Shown piece after piece: positions 21,014 to 32,454 of a stretch of DNA of 64,000 nucleotides. Under the pieces are notes generated by a model, which was given only the letters and a program-made list of their open reading frames with translations, was not told where the DNA came from and searched no databases. The stretch covers positions 2,046,001 through 2,110,000 of the forward strand of contig CM074142.1 of the NCBI GenBank assembly GCA_037178625.1, written 5' to 3'. This DNA is from Skeletonema tropicum (taxonomy: Eukaryota; Bacillariophyta; Thalassiosirophyceae; Thalassiosirales; Thalassiosiraceae). A program made the translations under genes and the position numbers. How positions within the stretch are numbered: position 1 is the first letter of the stretch; each line of letters begins with the position of its first letter.

Positions 21014-24000
21014 CATGCATGCATGTTTTTTCGTTCGACAGTCAGTATGTATCTAACATCATAGCCGCTACTCTCATAGCCACCACGTTGCACAAACCCT
21101 ACCAATAGTAATATCCAGTGAACTATATCGCAGACAACACCCTTTGCAACTATTCAGCCGCAGGGTTTTATTATTACAACTGTCTACACCGCATAAATAA
21201 ATGACTAATACATGCTACATAAATGTCATTTCTGTCTATGATGTTGCTATTTTTATCCAGCCTATTGCAATATTATGGACAATAAATAGCCGACACTTCT
21301 TATATATAATAATGTTGATGAGTTGCGGTCTTTAGAGCCGCTCGATCCGCCGTCTACAGGCTTATTGTTGTGTTAGAGTGTCAAATTATTTATGCAATTT
21401 TGTGCACATCTTGTGTCCTTGGTATTTTGGAGGTGTGGGGGGGCTTTAATGGTCATTCCGAGCAACCAGAATCTCACTTCATATTATCATCGGCGATGGG
21501 TAGCGGAGGGGTAGTGCCTATAGATGTTTATCATCTTCGATGGGTGCAGGGAAGGTGGTTGTTTTCATTTCAAATCTCAATGAAGTGGATTGCAATGATA
21601 TTATCTCCACCCCTACAGCAGCCGAAACGCCACACTGCTGCGAAAAAATCGCCATAATGTCGTTTAAGGGATGGGCCATCGATACCTTATGAAATATACT
21701 CATGGACTGAGATAGGCGGCCATACTAGGGGTGCCATTGTAGGCCATTGTGGTGGCATCTTTTTCTCTTTTTCTGCACGATCATCGATCATGCAAAAACC
21801 GAGTTGGCTTTTTGACGAAATAATTTACCGATCGCGTTTGACAGTACTTTATACCGATCGCGTTTTACATATTCTCAAATATATGACGTCACTTGTTCCT
21901 CTCCTAACTTCAACGTGTCAGCTTCTCTGCTGGCAGGAAGAACATGTCGCCATCGGTGACTTTTCCGCGCAGCCACTCATCGACTATCATGCTACGGAAC
22001 ACCACATGCAATTAGAAGAGTGCATAAATAATAATGAGTGGCTTGCGTATGACATTCCTCGCACGCAAATCAATATCTTAAATATGTGACCATTACGGAC
22101 CGGCATAACCAAACCACGAACAAAATTGACCGTATAAAATATGCACACTTCAAGAGAGAAAGCGCAGCAACAGCAACCATCCTCTTCCGACGTGAACAGC
22201 AAGAGCGCTCGGAAGGGTGTTAGATGCTCATTTCTGTCTATTCGTCAAATAATTTACAAAGTCCAATGGCCGAAAGTGCGTGTAGGCGATCATATCTTCC
22301 GCGAAATAGTAGAATTACAATCATCGCGCAATCCATGCTTCGAACACTCTACTGATCCACATACTCTTCTGAGGCTTGTTCTTTCCTCTTGCAATATGCG
22401 TGAACTAAAACATGTATTGTCTGAGCTAGGATGCGTAATGGATCTATATCGCACCAGACAGGAACAATTATCTATCGCTTACAATGTCATTTCCAATCGC
22501 AACGTTACCTGTAACGGTTCAAGCTCGGCTCAGTTCTACAAATCGGATGCAGAAAGCAAAGCTGGAATAATGAATTATGGCCGTTGTGTAAATAACAGTC
22601 ATAACTTGCAGTCGTTGGCTGCTCCAGAGTGTTCCAGCGTATTGTCTAATGGGTAAGTCCGAAAGTGTATTGTTAAGATGAGCTGAAATTGGAAGAAGCG
22701 TCTTATGTGATTCAGAATTTCATGTATAAGCGAAACGCTTAACACTGCGTAAAACATTACGTAGAGTGATCGTACGAACATAGAAAGGATCGCTCATTCA
22801 TCTACATTTAAGTCGCTTTTTGCTGTGTGGTATTAACCTTCCATAGAGTTCATGCCAAAAATAAAATTGTGATGTATGCAAATTTATTTTAAACTTGAAC
22901 TGGTATTGTTTCTCCCATATGAATGTCGTCATGTCAAAAACTAATCACTTATCCTTACTTATCCCTATTTTCATTTACTTCAGCAATGGCGGTGTGACAG
23001 CGGGCAACAAAAAAGATGTTGTCGACAACAACAAGAACGAGCATGATATACCTCTTCTGCAGACAAAGCAAGGCGATTGCATCTCTCCCGCTCATGTTAG
23101 ATGCACTAACTTTGAGCAGGCAGAAGCATTTGATGCATCATGCAAATCATGGAGATCATGCGATAATAATAATGATTATGACGTTGTCGAGCAGGCGAGT
23201 TCTTTGTTAAAGTTAAAGCAATCATCAAAAAATTATGACATCGAACAGCAGTGCCCTAAAGAGAGCAATGGTAGTGCCGCAACTCCAGTGAATACTCATC
23301 ATCCGTCTGAAACGGACATACCAGCGTCTACTCCTTCTGATGAGGAGTCAGCAGTTGACCCAACTAATCTTCCGGCGTTGCTGTATCATGCTGGGGAACA
23401 ACCTGCTACTGTTCGCGCATATCGCCGCTGCTCAGAAGATCGCAGTCTTGTGGGCCGCCAAACCATTCGCGATCATTTATATGATTCTCCGTCTACCAGT
23501 AGACTTCCGCGCAGCTGTCTCGACCGCCTGTTTCATGAGTCTTCTGGTTCTACCGTGAACGTGAAGGATTATCCGTGTCGTCATGCTACTTCGGTTGCTA
23601 GACTGTCAGGAGAACGTGATAATGATGGCACCAATATGGGTGTTGGTAATGTTGATAACGCCCCCTTGGAAGCAGACGATGCTGGTGTATTTCGTAGCAA
23701 TAATGGCAATGCAGCTCGGCCAGTTGGAGTTGGAGAAATTCCACAGAACACAAACACAAAAGCGTCTGGAACTATTGGATCTATGTTGGGAGAGCTGTCG
23801 GAAAAGGGAATCCAACGGTGAGTGAATGTAGAAATGTATTCTTGAATTCGAAATATAGCATGGCACTGATCAATCATCCCTCTTTACACAAATTTGCAAT
23901 CACTCCACTCCACCACTCCACTCAGCACGTGCCAATACCACCCTACACTCACATCTGCAACAAGGGATGCTGTACTGCCACGTTCATGCCCCTGCAAATT

Positions 24001-25011
24001 GCATTCGCAATCACAATACACCGCTGCCAGGGCATGGAGGCCGGGTTCGGCAAGGACGATCGATGGAATCGCATGGTGATAGATCCGTCAGATGAGCTCT
24101 GGGAGAGAAGCCAGTGCCTTGGGACAGGATACGTTGCTACCAGCAGGGGCAAAACACTTGGTTCCAAAAATGTTATGCACCCGACGGATAGTGCCATTTA
24201 TTGGACAGGGCCGAGCGTGTCTGTAGAACGGTTACACAATTGCAAGACGAACCAAGATGGCCAACTCTGCAAACTCTTCAAGAAGCGGGACAAATGGGTC
24301 AAGTACCTTGACGGCAAGGCAGAAGAAACCAAGACAAGATACAACAAAAGAAAGCTTGATGAAATGACGAAAACAACTTATCAAAAGGCAGTGAGTGGTA
24401 CTTTAATAAAGAATAGAGAGGACCTGACGAACCGCATCACCGAAATCATAACCAGCCCAAACAAAAAATGGAAAGAAACGAAGAAAGAATACCAATTGCC
24501 ACGCGATTATTTTGCCTAGTGGACGATACAATGCGATATTCACAACTTGCATGGAAAATAAATTTGTCTTCAAGACAAATTTATTATCAATCGCGGCAAC
24601 ATGACAAATTAACGACAATCAATAAAGGATACAACAAAGGGAGAATATTTCTCGTGATGAAGAAACATGTCACCTATAATGACAATGTACCTGTATTTCT
24701 TTCTGCAATTGACGGTATCCTCGACAGATATAGCCAATCAATTTCTGTAAAAAGCGTCTTTAAGCCAGGTACTTCTTGCTTTCTACGTAGGAACAAGTAC
24801 AAATCCTACAGCGGTATGGTCTACAGAGCCTCTACGTGTCCACCAGGTAAACTTTCTCACTAAACAGCTACTATACTGATTCCTACCAAGATCCCTGTAG
24901 AAAAAAGTTTGGAAAAAAATGGAGAATTTGTGACCATAAGGGGTTGGGCACCTCCCGGCCCCGTTATCGACACTTCACTGCGCTTGTTTCGACCCGGGGC
25001 CCCGAGGGCCG
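21014..25011 (+). mobile_element. Repeat R copy A, right part
   Basis: Continues R after the Ginger insertion and ends ...CCCCGAGGGCCGACTA. It is collinear and nearly identical with copy D (59506-63472) and, reversed, with copy C. It carries the R gene, the helicase exon, the perfect palindrome around 24555-24585, and a last short frame (to 24863) reading MKKHVTYNDNVPVFLSA. Confidence 0.92.
22141..24519 (+). CDS. R gene, copy A, with captured helicase 3' exon
   Basis: Exon 1 22141-22652 (MHTSREKAQQQQPSSSDVN; 170 codons), intron GTAAGT...TTCAG, exon 2 22984-23817 (GGVTAGNKKDVVDNN to GSMLGELSEK), intron GTGAGT...CTCAG, exon 3 23926-24519. Exons 1 and 2 resemble nothing I know; exon 2 is low-complexity with Asn/Asp/Ser. 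Exon 3 encodes the PIF1-helicase end (HVPIPPYTHICNKGCC, MPLQIAFAITIHRCQG, GYVATSRGKTLG) and then a charged tail. With these splice sites exon 2 leaves phase 2 but the helicase frame needs phase 0, so the joined protein would not contain helicase residues. Relative to C and D this copy has two 6-bp in-frame additions in exon 2 (giving NV and NT). Confidence 0.6.
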
Positions 25012-25016
25012 ACTAT

Positions 25017-25151
25017 CGATGGCGGATCAACTAATCATGCCAAAACTACGGTAACGTACTATTCCCTTCCTCATAATGTTGGACAACATACCTACATGGT
25101 ACTCAAACTCATCGAATATGAAAGTCTAATCTTCGAGCTTGGTTGGGACGA
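25017..25151 (+). pseudogene. Gypsy gag piece between R copies A and B
   Basis: The frame reads DGGSTNHAKTTVTYYSLPHN ... MVLKLIEYESLIFELGWD and is broken by R-B after GGGACGA. The last 53 bp (about 25098-25150) are repeated at about 29442-29494 on the other side of R-B, where the frame goes on with DHEKKLMTQLISHQRKASEL. Confidence 0.6.
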
Positions 25152-28100
25152 AAACAAGCGCAGTGAAGTGTCGATAACGGGGCCGGGAGGTGCCCAACCC
25201 CTTATGGTCACAAATTCTCCATTTTTTTCCAAACTTTTTTCTACAGGGATCTTGGTAGGAATCAGTATAGTAGCTATTTAGTGAGAAAGTTTACCTGGTG
25301 GACACGTAGAGGCTCTGTAGACCATACCGCTGTAGGATTTGTACTTGTTCCTACGTAGAAAGCAAGAAGTACCTGGCTTAAAGGTGCTTTTTACAGAAAT
25401 TGATTGGCTATATCTGTCGAGGATACCGTCATTTGCAGAAAGAAATACAGGTACATTGTCATTATAGGTGACATGTTTCTTCATCACGAGAAATATTCTC
25501 CCTTTGTTGTATCCTTTATTGATTGTCGTTAATTTGTCATGTTGCCGCGATTGAAAATAAATTTGTCTTCAAGACAAATTTATTTTCCATGCAAGTTGTG
25601 AATATTGCATTGGAAAAGAACTTCTCTCCAGGGATGATATACCTGAACTGACCAAGCTGTCGCAAATGGTGTGGGTGTGGCAAACAGGACTGTCTAAGGA
25701 GTGTTTCTGTAAGTCCATTATGTTGCCAAGTGTCACTAACACGATTATGTCATCAAGTTCCTGTGATTTATGTTTCGGAATGAAACGAAGCTTCGTCTCG
25801 CGATGACCGTCTACCAAATTTTGTTCAGCGACCATACTTTGCTTCTTGATCTCCTTCAGAGGTATGCCTTTGTGTCGGACTTGCTTGACACATAGGACTT
25901 TTTGAAGCCAGGTTGTCACAAAGAATATTATATGTTTTAACGATATATTCGGAGCTGGAAGTAACATTGGGAAAAGACCAAAAATGTCAGCGATGAAGTG
26001 AAGTATCGGACCTCAAAATATTTTTGTCGTGAGGACAAATTTATTTTCAGAATCGTACACCGTACCAGTGACACTCGTACAAGTATAATAACTCACCTTG
26101 TCTAGCAATGGACGATGTTGTATCTTTTACAGGTGTCACAACTGGAACTGGAATGACCTTTTCCGACAGCTCTCCCAACATAGATCCAATAGTTCCAGAC
26201 GCTTTTGTGTTCTGTGGAATTTCTCCAACTCCAACTGGCCGAGCTGCATTGCCATTATTGCTACGAAATACACCAGCATCGTCTGCTTCCAAGGGGGCGT
26301 TATCAACATTACCAACACCCATATTGGTGCCATCATTATCACGTTCTCCTGACAGTCTAGCAACCGAAGTAGCATTACGACACGGATAATCCTTCACGGT
26401 AAACCAGAAGACTCATGAAACAGGCGGTCGAGACAGCTGCGCGGAAGTCTACTGGTAGACGGAGAATCATATAAATGATCGCGAATGGTTTGGCGGCCCA
26501 CAAGACTGCGATCTTCTGAGCAGCGGCGATATGCGCGAACAGTAGCAGGTTGTTCCCCAGCATGATACAGCAACGCCGGAAGATTAGTTGGGTCAACTGC
26601 TGACTCCTCATCAGAAGGAGTAGACGCTGGTATGTCCGTTTCAGACGGATGATGAGTATTCACTGGAGTTGCGGCACTACCATTGCTCTCTTTAGGGCAC
26701 TGCTGTTCGATGTCATAATTTTTTGATGATTGCTTTAACTTTAACAAAGAACTCGCCTGCTCGACATCGTCATAATCATTATTATTATCGCATGATCTCC
26801 ATGATTTGCATGATGCATCAAATGCTTCTGCCTGCTCAAAGTTAGTGCATCTAACATGAGCGGGAGAGATGCAATCGCCTTGCTTTGTCTGCAGAAGAGG
26901 TATCATGCTCGTTCTTGTTGTTGTCGACAACATCTTTTTTGTTGCCCGCTGTCACACCGCCATTGCTGAAGTAAATGAAAATAGGGATAAGTAAGGATAA
27001 GTGATTAGTTTTTGACATGACGACATTCATATGGGAGAAACAATACCAGTTCAAGTTTAAAATAAATTTGCATACATCACAATTTTATTTTTGGCATGAA
27101 CTCTATGGAAGGTTAATACCACACAGCAAAAAGCGACTTAAATGTAGATGAATGAGCGATCCTTTCTATGTTCGTACGATCAATCTACGTAATGTTTTAC
27201 GCAGTGTTAAGCGTTTCGCTTATACATGAAATTCTGAATCACATAAGACGCTTCTTCCAATTTCAGCTCATCTTAACAATACACTTTCGGACTTACCCAT
27301 TAGACAATACGCTGGAACACTCTGGAGCAGCCAACGACTGCAAGTTATGACTGTTATTTACACAACGGCCATAATTCATTATTCCAGCTTTGCTTTCTGC
27401 ATCCGATTTGTAGAACTGAGCCGAGCTTGAACCGTTACAGGTAACGTTGCGATTGGAAATGACATTGTAAGCGATAGATAATTGTTCCTGTCTGGTGCGA
27501 TATAGATCCATTACGCATCCTAGCTCAGACAATACATGTTTTAGTTCACGCATATTGCAAGAGGAAAGAACAAGCCTCAGAAGAGTATGTGGATCAGTAG
27601 AGTGTTCGAAGCATGGATTGCGCGATGATTGTAATTCTACTATTTCGCGGAAGATATGATCGCCTACACGCACTTTCGGCCATTGGACGTTGTAAATTAT
27701 TTGACGAATAGACAGAAATGAGCATCTAACACCCTTCCGAGCGCTCTTGCTGTTCACGTCGGAAGAGGATGGTTGCTGTTGCTGCGCTTTCTCTCTTGAA
27801 GTGTGCATATTTTATACGGTCAATTTTGTTCGTGGTTTGGTTATGCCGGTCCGTAATGGTCACATATTTAAGATATTGATTTGCGTGCGAGGAATGTCAT
27901 ACGCAAGCCACTCATTATTATTTATGCACTCTTCTAATTGCATGTGGTGTTCCGTAGCATGATAGTCGATGAGTGGCTGCGCGGAAAAGTCACGGATGGC
28001 GACATGTTCTTCCTGCCAGCAGAGAAGCTGACACGTTGAAGTTAGGAGAGGAACAAGTGACGTCATATATTTGAGAATATGTAAAACGCGATCGATATAA

Positions 28101-29299
28101 AGTACTGTCAAACGCGATCGGTAACTCGGTTTTTGCATGATCGATGATCGTGCAGAAAAAGAGAAAAAGATGCCACCACAATGGCCTACAATGGCACCCC
28201 TAGTATGGCCGCCTATCTCAGTCCATGAGTATATTTCATAAGGTATCGATGGCCCATCCCTTAAACGACATTATGGCGATTTTTTCGCAGCAGTGTGGCG
28301 TTTCGGCTGCTGTAGGGGTGGAGATAATATCATTGCAATCCACTTCATTGAGATTTGAAATGAAAACAACCACCTTCCCTGCACCCATCGAAGATGATAA
28401 ACATCTATAGGCACTACCCCTCCGCTACCCATCGCCGATGGTAATATGAAGTGAGATTCTGGTTGCTCGGAATGACCATTAAAGCCCCCCCACACCTCCA
28501 AAATACCAAGGACACAAGATGTGCACAAAATTGCATAAATAATTTGACACTCTAACACAACAATAAGCCTGTAGACGGCGGATCGAGCGGCTCTAAAGAC
28601 CGCAACTCATCAACATTATTATATATAAGAAGTGTCGGCTATTTATTGTCCATAATATTGCAATAGGCTGGATAAAAATAGCAACATCATAGACAGAAAT
28701 GACATTTATGTAGCATGTATTAGTCATTTATTTATGCGGTGTAGACAGTTGTAATAATAAAACCCTGCGGCTGAATAGTTGCAAAGGGTGTTGTCTGCGA
28801 TATAGTTCACTGGATATTACTATTGGTAGGGTTTGTGCAACGTGGTGGCTATGAGAGTAGCGGCTATCATGTTAGATACTGACTGTCGAACGAAAAAACA
28901 TGCATGCATGCAGTTGTATTGCGCTCCAGGTTGCTCGGACAGCGCGCTGCACTTTTTTGTTAGCTGCTATCAAAATCTTATGCATCTACGATGCAATTTT
29001 GCTTGGAACGGCTCTAAGTAAGTAAGTGAGTATGTACTATAAAACGTTTCTGTTATAAGAATGTTATTAAACAAGCATTGCAGAGCAACTTTATAGACGG
29101 ATACATTGCAAAAAAAAATCCAACACGAAATCCACAGAATAATTTTGACATCATGACACATTTATGTTACAAAAACAAGCATTGCAGAGCAAATTTATAG
29201 ACGGGTACATTGCAAAAAAAAAACAGGCCCCGAGGGCCCGCGCCGCACTACACACCACACACAACATGCAGTCACAAATCGCCGCGCGCACCATTTCAT
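25152..29299 (-). mobile_element. Repeat R copy B (reverse, variant)
   Basis: Collinear with C and D over most of its length but lacks the final CGGCCCTCGGGGCCCC motif at 25152 (truncated right end). Between about 25612 and 26150 it has different sequence where the other copies carry the helicase exon. Its left end at 29299 has the usual ATGAAATGGTG (reverse complement). Confidence 0.9.
26097..27808 (-). pseudogene. R gene, copy B, without helicase exon
   Basis: Exon 1 is 27808-27297 and exon 2 is 26965-26097. After GSMLGELSEK this copy continues VIPVPVVTPVKDTTSSIARQ to a donor GTGAGT, instead of the helicase junction. A 2-bp deletion near 26901 (GGTATCATG for GGTATATCATG) and a 1-bp deletion near 26400 break the frame. 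Downstream (25967-25569) lies a frame with GIPLKEIKKQSMVAEQNLVD that may be the original last exon. This copy probably keeps the gene's older 3' structure. Confidence 0.55.
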
Positions 29300-29441
29300 A
29301 ACTACTAGGAGCATTATTAGTAGGAACGACATCGTCACTACTTATTCGTAAGGAGGCAAGTTTGTCCATTATTTTTTGTGCTCCGCTGGATGTTCTTCGT
29401 TTGGTGGTGTGGTGGTGATTGTTGTTCGGATTGCCTCCTCT
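29300..29441. other. 142 bp of unique sequence beside R-B
   Basis: It lies between the left end of R-B and the second copy of the 53-bp gypsy repeat, and matches nothing else in the window. In the direction of R it is open and reads RGGNPNNNHHHTTKRRTSSG into R. Confidence 0.6.
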
Positions 29442-29570
29442 CGTACTCAAACTCATCGAATATGAAAGTCTAATCTTCGAGCTTGGTTGGGACGATCACG
29501 AGAAGAAGCTCATGACTCAACTCATCTCCCATCAACGAAAAGCGTCCGAGCTAGAAGCTGACATCGCAAC
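29442..29570 (+). pseudogene. Gypsy gag piece after R-B
   Basis: Second copy of the 53-bp repeat, then DHEKKLMTQLISHQRKASEL. At about 29570 it joins reverse transcriptase sequence in another frame, marking an internal deletion of gypsy. Confidence 0.55.
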
Positions 29571-31823
29571 CTGGAGAAACTCGACGTGGTATTACAAAAA
29601 TTAAGCGACGCTGGTCTGCAAGTCAACGCAGCCAAAAGTAAATTCGCAGCCGTAGAGATTGATTACCTTGGGTATCATCTCACCAAACAAGGAATTGCAC
29701 CACAACATTCCAAAGTCGCCGCTATCCTTGCTCTCAAACCACCTCGTAACGTGAAAGATCTTCGACGTTGCCTCGGTATTATTCAGTATTACCGTGACTT
29801 GTGGGTGTCAAGAACACAGCTCCTCGCTCCACTCACTGATCTAGTTGGAGAATGTGGAACCACTAAACGCTCTACCAAAAAGAAGCCGCCTTGGCGGTGG
29901 GAGCAGGTTCATCAGGATGCTTTTGATGAGATCAAGAAGGTAATCGCCCGAGATGTTATCCTGGCCTACCCGAACTTCGGTGAAGAGTTCACTATCTTTA
30001 CTGATGCTTCAACTCGCCAGCTTGGGGGAGTGATTACGCAAAATAACCGTCCCATTGCCTTTTTCAGCCGGAAGTTAACTGCCGCGCAAATGAAGTACAC
30101 TGTGACGGAACTTGAATTGCTTTCTATCGTCGAACTCTTGAAAGAATTCAAAGGTATGCTGCTTGGACAGAAGCTGGTGATTTATACAGATCATCAGAAT
30201 CTCGTTCGAGATAGCTTAGGCAGCACCTCTGACAGAGTGCAGAGATGGAATCTACTCCTCAATGAGTATGGAGCCGACATTAGGTACATCAAGGGTGTTG
30301 ATAATACCGTTGCTGATGCCATTAGTCGATTAGATTATTGCCCAAAAATCAACCCTCATCCAGAAGACGAACTCGACAGCGAAGGGAACTTCAGGTCTGA
30401 ATATTCTCACCGCAAGTGGAATAAGCTGGTCTCTCTCTTCTCTCATTATCAAAACGATGATGAGTGTGTTCTGGATAGAGAAGATGTGATAGAGCCAAAG
30501 GATTGCATGTCACATGTGTTTGCAAATTCAGCAGCCGATGACAAGGAAATTTACCCAGTCACCGTCAAGGAGATAGCAGATGCCCAACGGGAAGATCCAA
30601 AGATGAAGCACATTTTCGAACGGCCTGGTGCCGACAGTCGTAATCAGAAGATGATCATAGACGACACTGTTGTCTTGGTTCGAAAGGACAGACCTTCGGC
30701 TCGTCCGAAGCTCATCATCCCTGAGAAGCTGCAATCTAAAGTTCTTATGTGGTATCACCACTATCTGCAACATCCTGGTACTGACCGTATGGAAGGTACT
30801 ATCGGCGCCGTCATGTATTGGCGTGGCATGAGTGCACAAATCCGTAGATTGTGTAAATATTGTCCCAGGTGTCAGAAATCTAAGGCACGCAAGCGTAAGT
30901 ACGGTCAACTTCCGCCTAAGGATGTGATCGTTGTTCCATGGCAGACGCTCCATTGCGATTTAATTGGTCCAACAACAATCAAATCAAAAGATGGAACTGA
31001 AATGGATTTCATGTGTTTAACCATGATTGACGCTGCTACTGGATGGTTCGAAATAGTCGAACTCCCTAATAGGATGATCGAGAAGAAATGTCCTCGGACA
31101 GGAAAAACTGTCGAAGTAGAAATCATTGATAAAACTTACGCTACAGTTTCCCACCTCTTGAATAAATGCTGGTTAAGTCGTTATCCGCGCCCGAAGTATT
31201 TGGTGTGTGATAATGGTTCTGAATTCGAACTGCATCTGAAGGATCTGTGTAAACAGTATCAGATTGGACGTAAGCCGACTACCAGTAAGAATCCGCAAGC
31301 TAATGCGATTTTAGAACGAGTTCACGGAGTCTTTAACGACATGCTCCGCACCTCGGGCCTCGACGACGATGATACCGTCGATGGCGATGGCCACCGAATT
31401 GACCAATTTATCACAAATGCTGCATGGGCAATTCGATCTACTTACCACACCGTGCTCAAGGCTACTCCTGGTGAAGCAATTTTTGGACGTGATATGTTAT
31501 TTGACATTCCGTTCGTCGCTGACTGGAGTGAGATAGGTCGCCGCCGACAAGAGCTCGTGGACAGGAACAACGCCAGAGAAAACAAGAGGCGTCTCCCATA
31601 CGACTATGTTCCGGGGAGTAAGTGCTTGATCATCAGTGAGATCAATGGTGAAAAGCAGCGCAAAGCTTTAGACAAGAATGAGGGACCGTATGTGGTCACA
31701 AATGTCTTTACTAATGGTACTGTCCGTATTCAAAGTGGTTCCGTCAATGAACGAATCAATATCCGACGACTTACCCCCTTCTTTGAGGCAGAAGAAGCCA
31801 ACGATGCAAGTGATAATGAATAA
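29571..31823 (+). CDS. Ty3/gypsy Pol fragment: end of RT, RNase H and integrase
   Basis: About 750 residues without a proper start; it begins in LEKLDVVLQKLSDAGLQVN, the thumb-side end of a gypsy reverse transcriptase, so the catalytic YxDD part is missing. RNase H follows (FTDASTRQLGGVI, AFFSRKL, TVTELELLSIVE, YTDHQNL). The integrase has an HHCC finger (WYHHYLQHPG ... CKYCPRCQKSK), a DDE core (LHCDLIGP, LVCDNGSEFE, NPQANAILERVHG) and a GPY/F-type module (EGPYVVTNVF). All integrase residues are intact, but without RT and protease the product cannot support transposition alone. It ends with an acidic tail. Confidence 0.85.
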   Translation: MEKLDVVLQKLSDAGLQVNAAKSKFAAVEIDYLGYHLTKQGIAPQHSKVAAILALKPPRNVKDLRRCLGIIQYYRDLWVSRTQLLAPLTDLVGECGTTKRSTKKKPPWRWEQVHQDAFDEIKKVIARDVILAYPNFGEEFTIFTDASTRQLGGVITQNNRPIAFFSRKLTAAQMKYTVTELELLSIVELLKEFKGMLLGQKLVIYTDHQNLVRDSLGSTSDRVQRWNLLLNEYGADIRYIKGVDNTVADAISRLDYCPKINPHPEDELDSEGNFRSEYSHRKWNKLVSLFSHYQNDDECVLDREDVIEPKDCMSHVFANSAADDKEIYPVTVKEIADAQREDPKMKHIFERPGADSRNQKMIIDDTVVLVRKDRPSARPKLIIPEKLQSKVLMWYHHYLQHPGTDRMEGTIGAVMYWRGMSAQIRRLCKYCPRCQKSKARKRKYGQLPPKDVIVVPWQTLHCDLIGPTTIKSKDGTEMDFMCLTMIDAATGWFEIVELPNRMIEKKCPRTGKTVEVEIIDKTYATVSHLLNKCWLSRYPRPKYLVCDNGSEFELHLKDLCKQYQIGRKPTTSKNPQANAILERVHGVFNDMLRTSGLDDDDTVDGDGHRIDQFITNAAWAIRSTYHTVLKATPGEAIFGRDMLFDIPFVADWSEIGRRRQELVDRNNARENKRRLPYDYVPGSKCLIISEINGEKQRKALDKNEGPYVVTNVFTNGTVRIQSGSVNERINIRRLTPFFEAEEANDASDNE

Positions 31824-32114
31824 CTTGGGGGAGTGTACAGCTTTCATAAACTAGAAATTAGTAGAATTATTCCAACACATCAACACTATTTCATACTAGA
31901 CAACAGTTGATTTGATCAAAACCTATCATAAGCTTACACACACGTCAGCCTTGGCTGCTCGTGTCTTTTGTCGCAAACCAGTCTTACAGTCTTACGCGTA
32001 CACGTCACCGGTATTCAAGTAAATACCGTACGCACTCCTCTATGAGAGTAATTTTTCCCACAGGGTTTTTCTCTCACTGAGCCCACTGTTTAATCCGAAC
32101 AGCACGGGGGAGAG
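31824..32114 (+). other. Gypsy 3' internal region and polypurine tract
   Basis: Non-coding stretch from the pol stop to the right LTR. The last nine bases before the LTR are GGGGGAGAG (32106-32114), the expected primer for plus-strand synthesis. Confidence 0.75.
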
Positions 32115-32454
32115 TGTAATAGTCAAGTAGCATACTACCTTTAGGTACGTATGTATCTGTGACCATACGGATACGTGATCGCTAAGCTATCGCTTATCGG
32201 GATCTCCATGCCTGACGCATGCCGCTCTGGATTCTGACTACATTGAAGCAGTCAGCTTAGAGAATCTTACTAACAGCCTACGTCTCGGAATTAGTACGAT
32301 TTCTGTCCAATAGCATTCCGAGTCACTCGGCTTACACGAGCAACTCTACCGCTAGCAGCAGCTCTCTCCTTCGAAGAGCTCACAACTACTCAAGATACGT
32401 AAATTAATACTGTATTCATCGTCGTTGTCATTACACATCTATTAGCCTGTGTCA
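32115..32454 (+). repeat. Right LTR of the gypsy element
   Basis: 340 bp, ends CTGTGTCA, followed by the duplication CTAAG, which contains the reverse complement of the stop codon of micro-exon paralog 1. Confidence 0.95.

Larger units (their letters stand above)
12045..32454 (+). mobile_element. Ty3/gypsy LTR retrotransposon with nested insertions
   Basis: 340-bp LTRs at both ends (TGTAATAG...CTGTGTCA) differ at two positions, and the element is flanked by the 5-bp duplication CTAAG (12040-12044 and 32455-32459). A purine-rich tract GGGGGAGAG lies directly before the right LTR. The gypsy-specific internal part is only about 3.5 kb: a short gag start, a piece with MVLKLIEYESLIFELGWD, and pol from the end of reverse transcriptase through integrase. 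Most of gag, the protease and the catalytic part of the reverse transcriptase are missing, so it is a deletion derivative. It holds R copies A and B, and R-A holds a Ginger transposon. The near-identical LTRs mean recent insertion, probably helped by an intact relative elsewhere. Confidence 0.92.
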
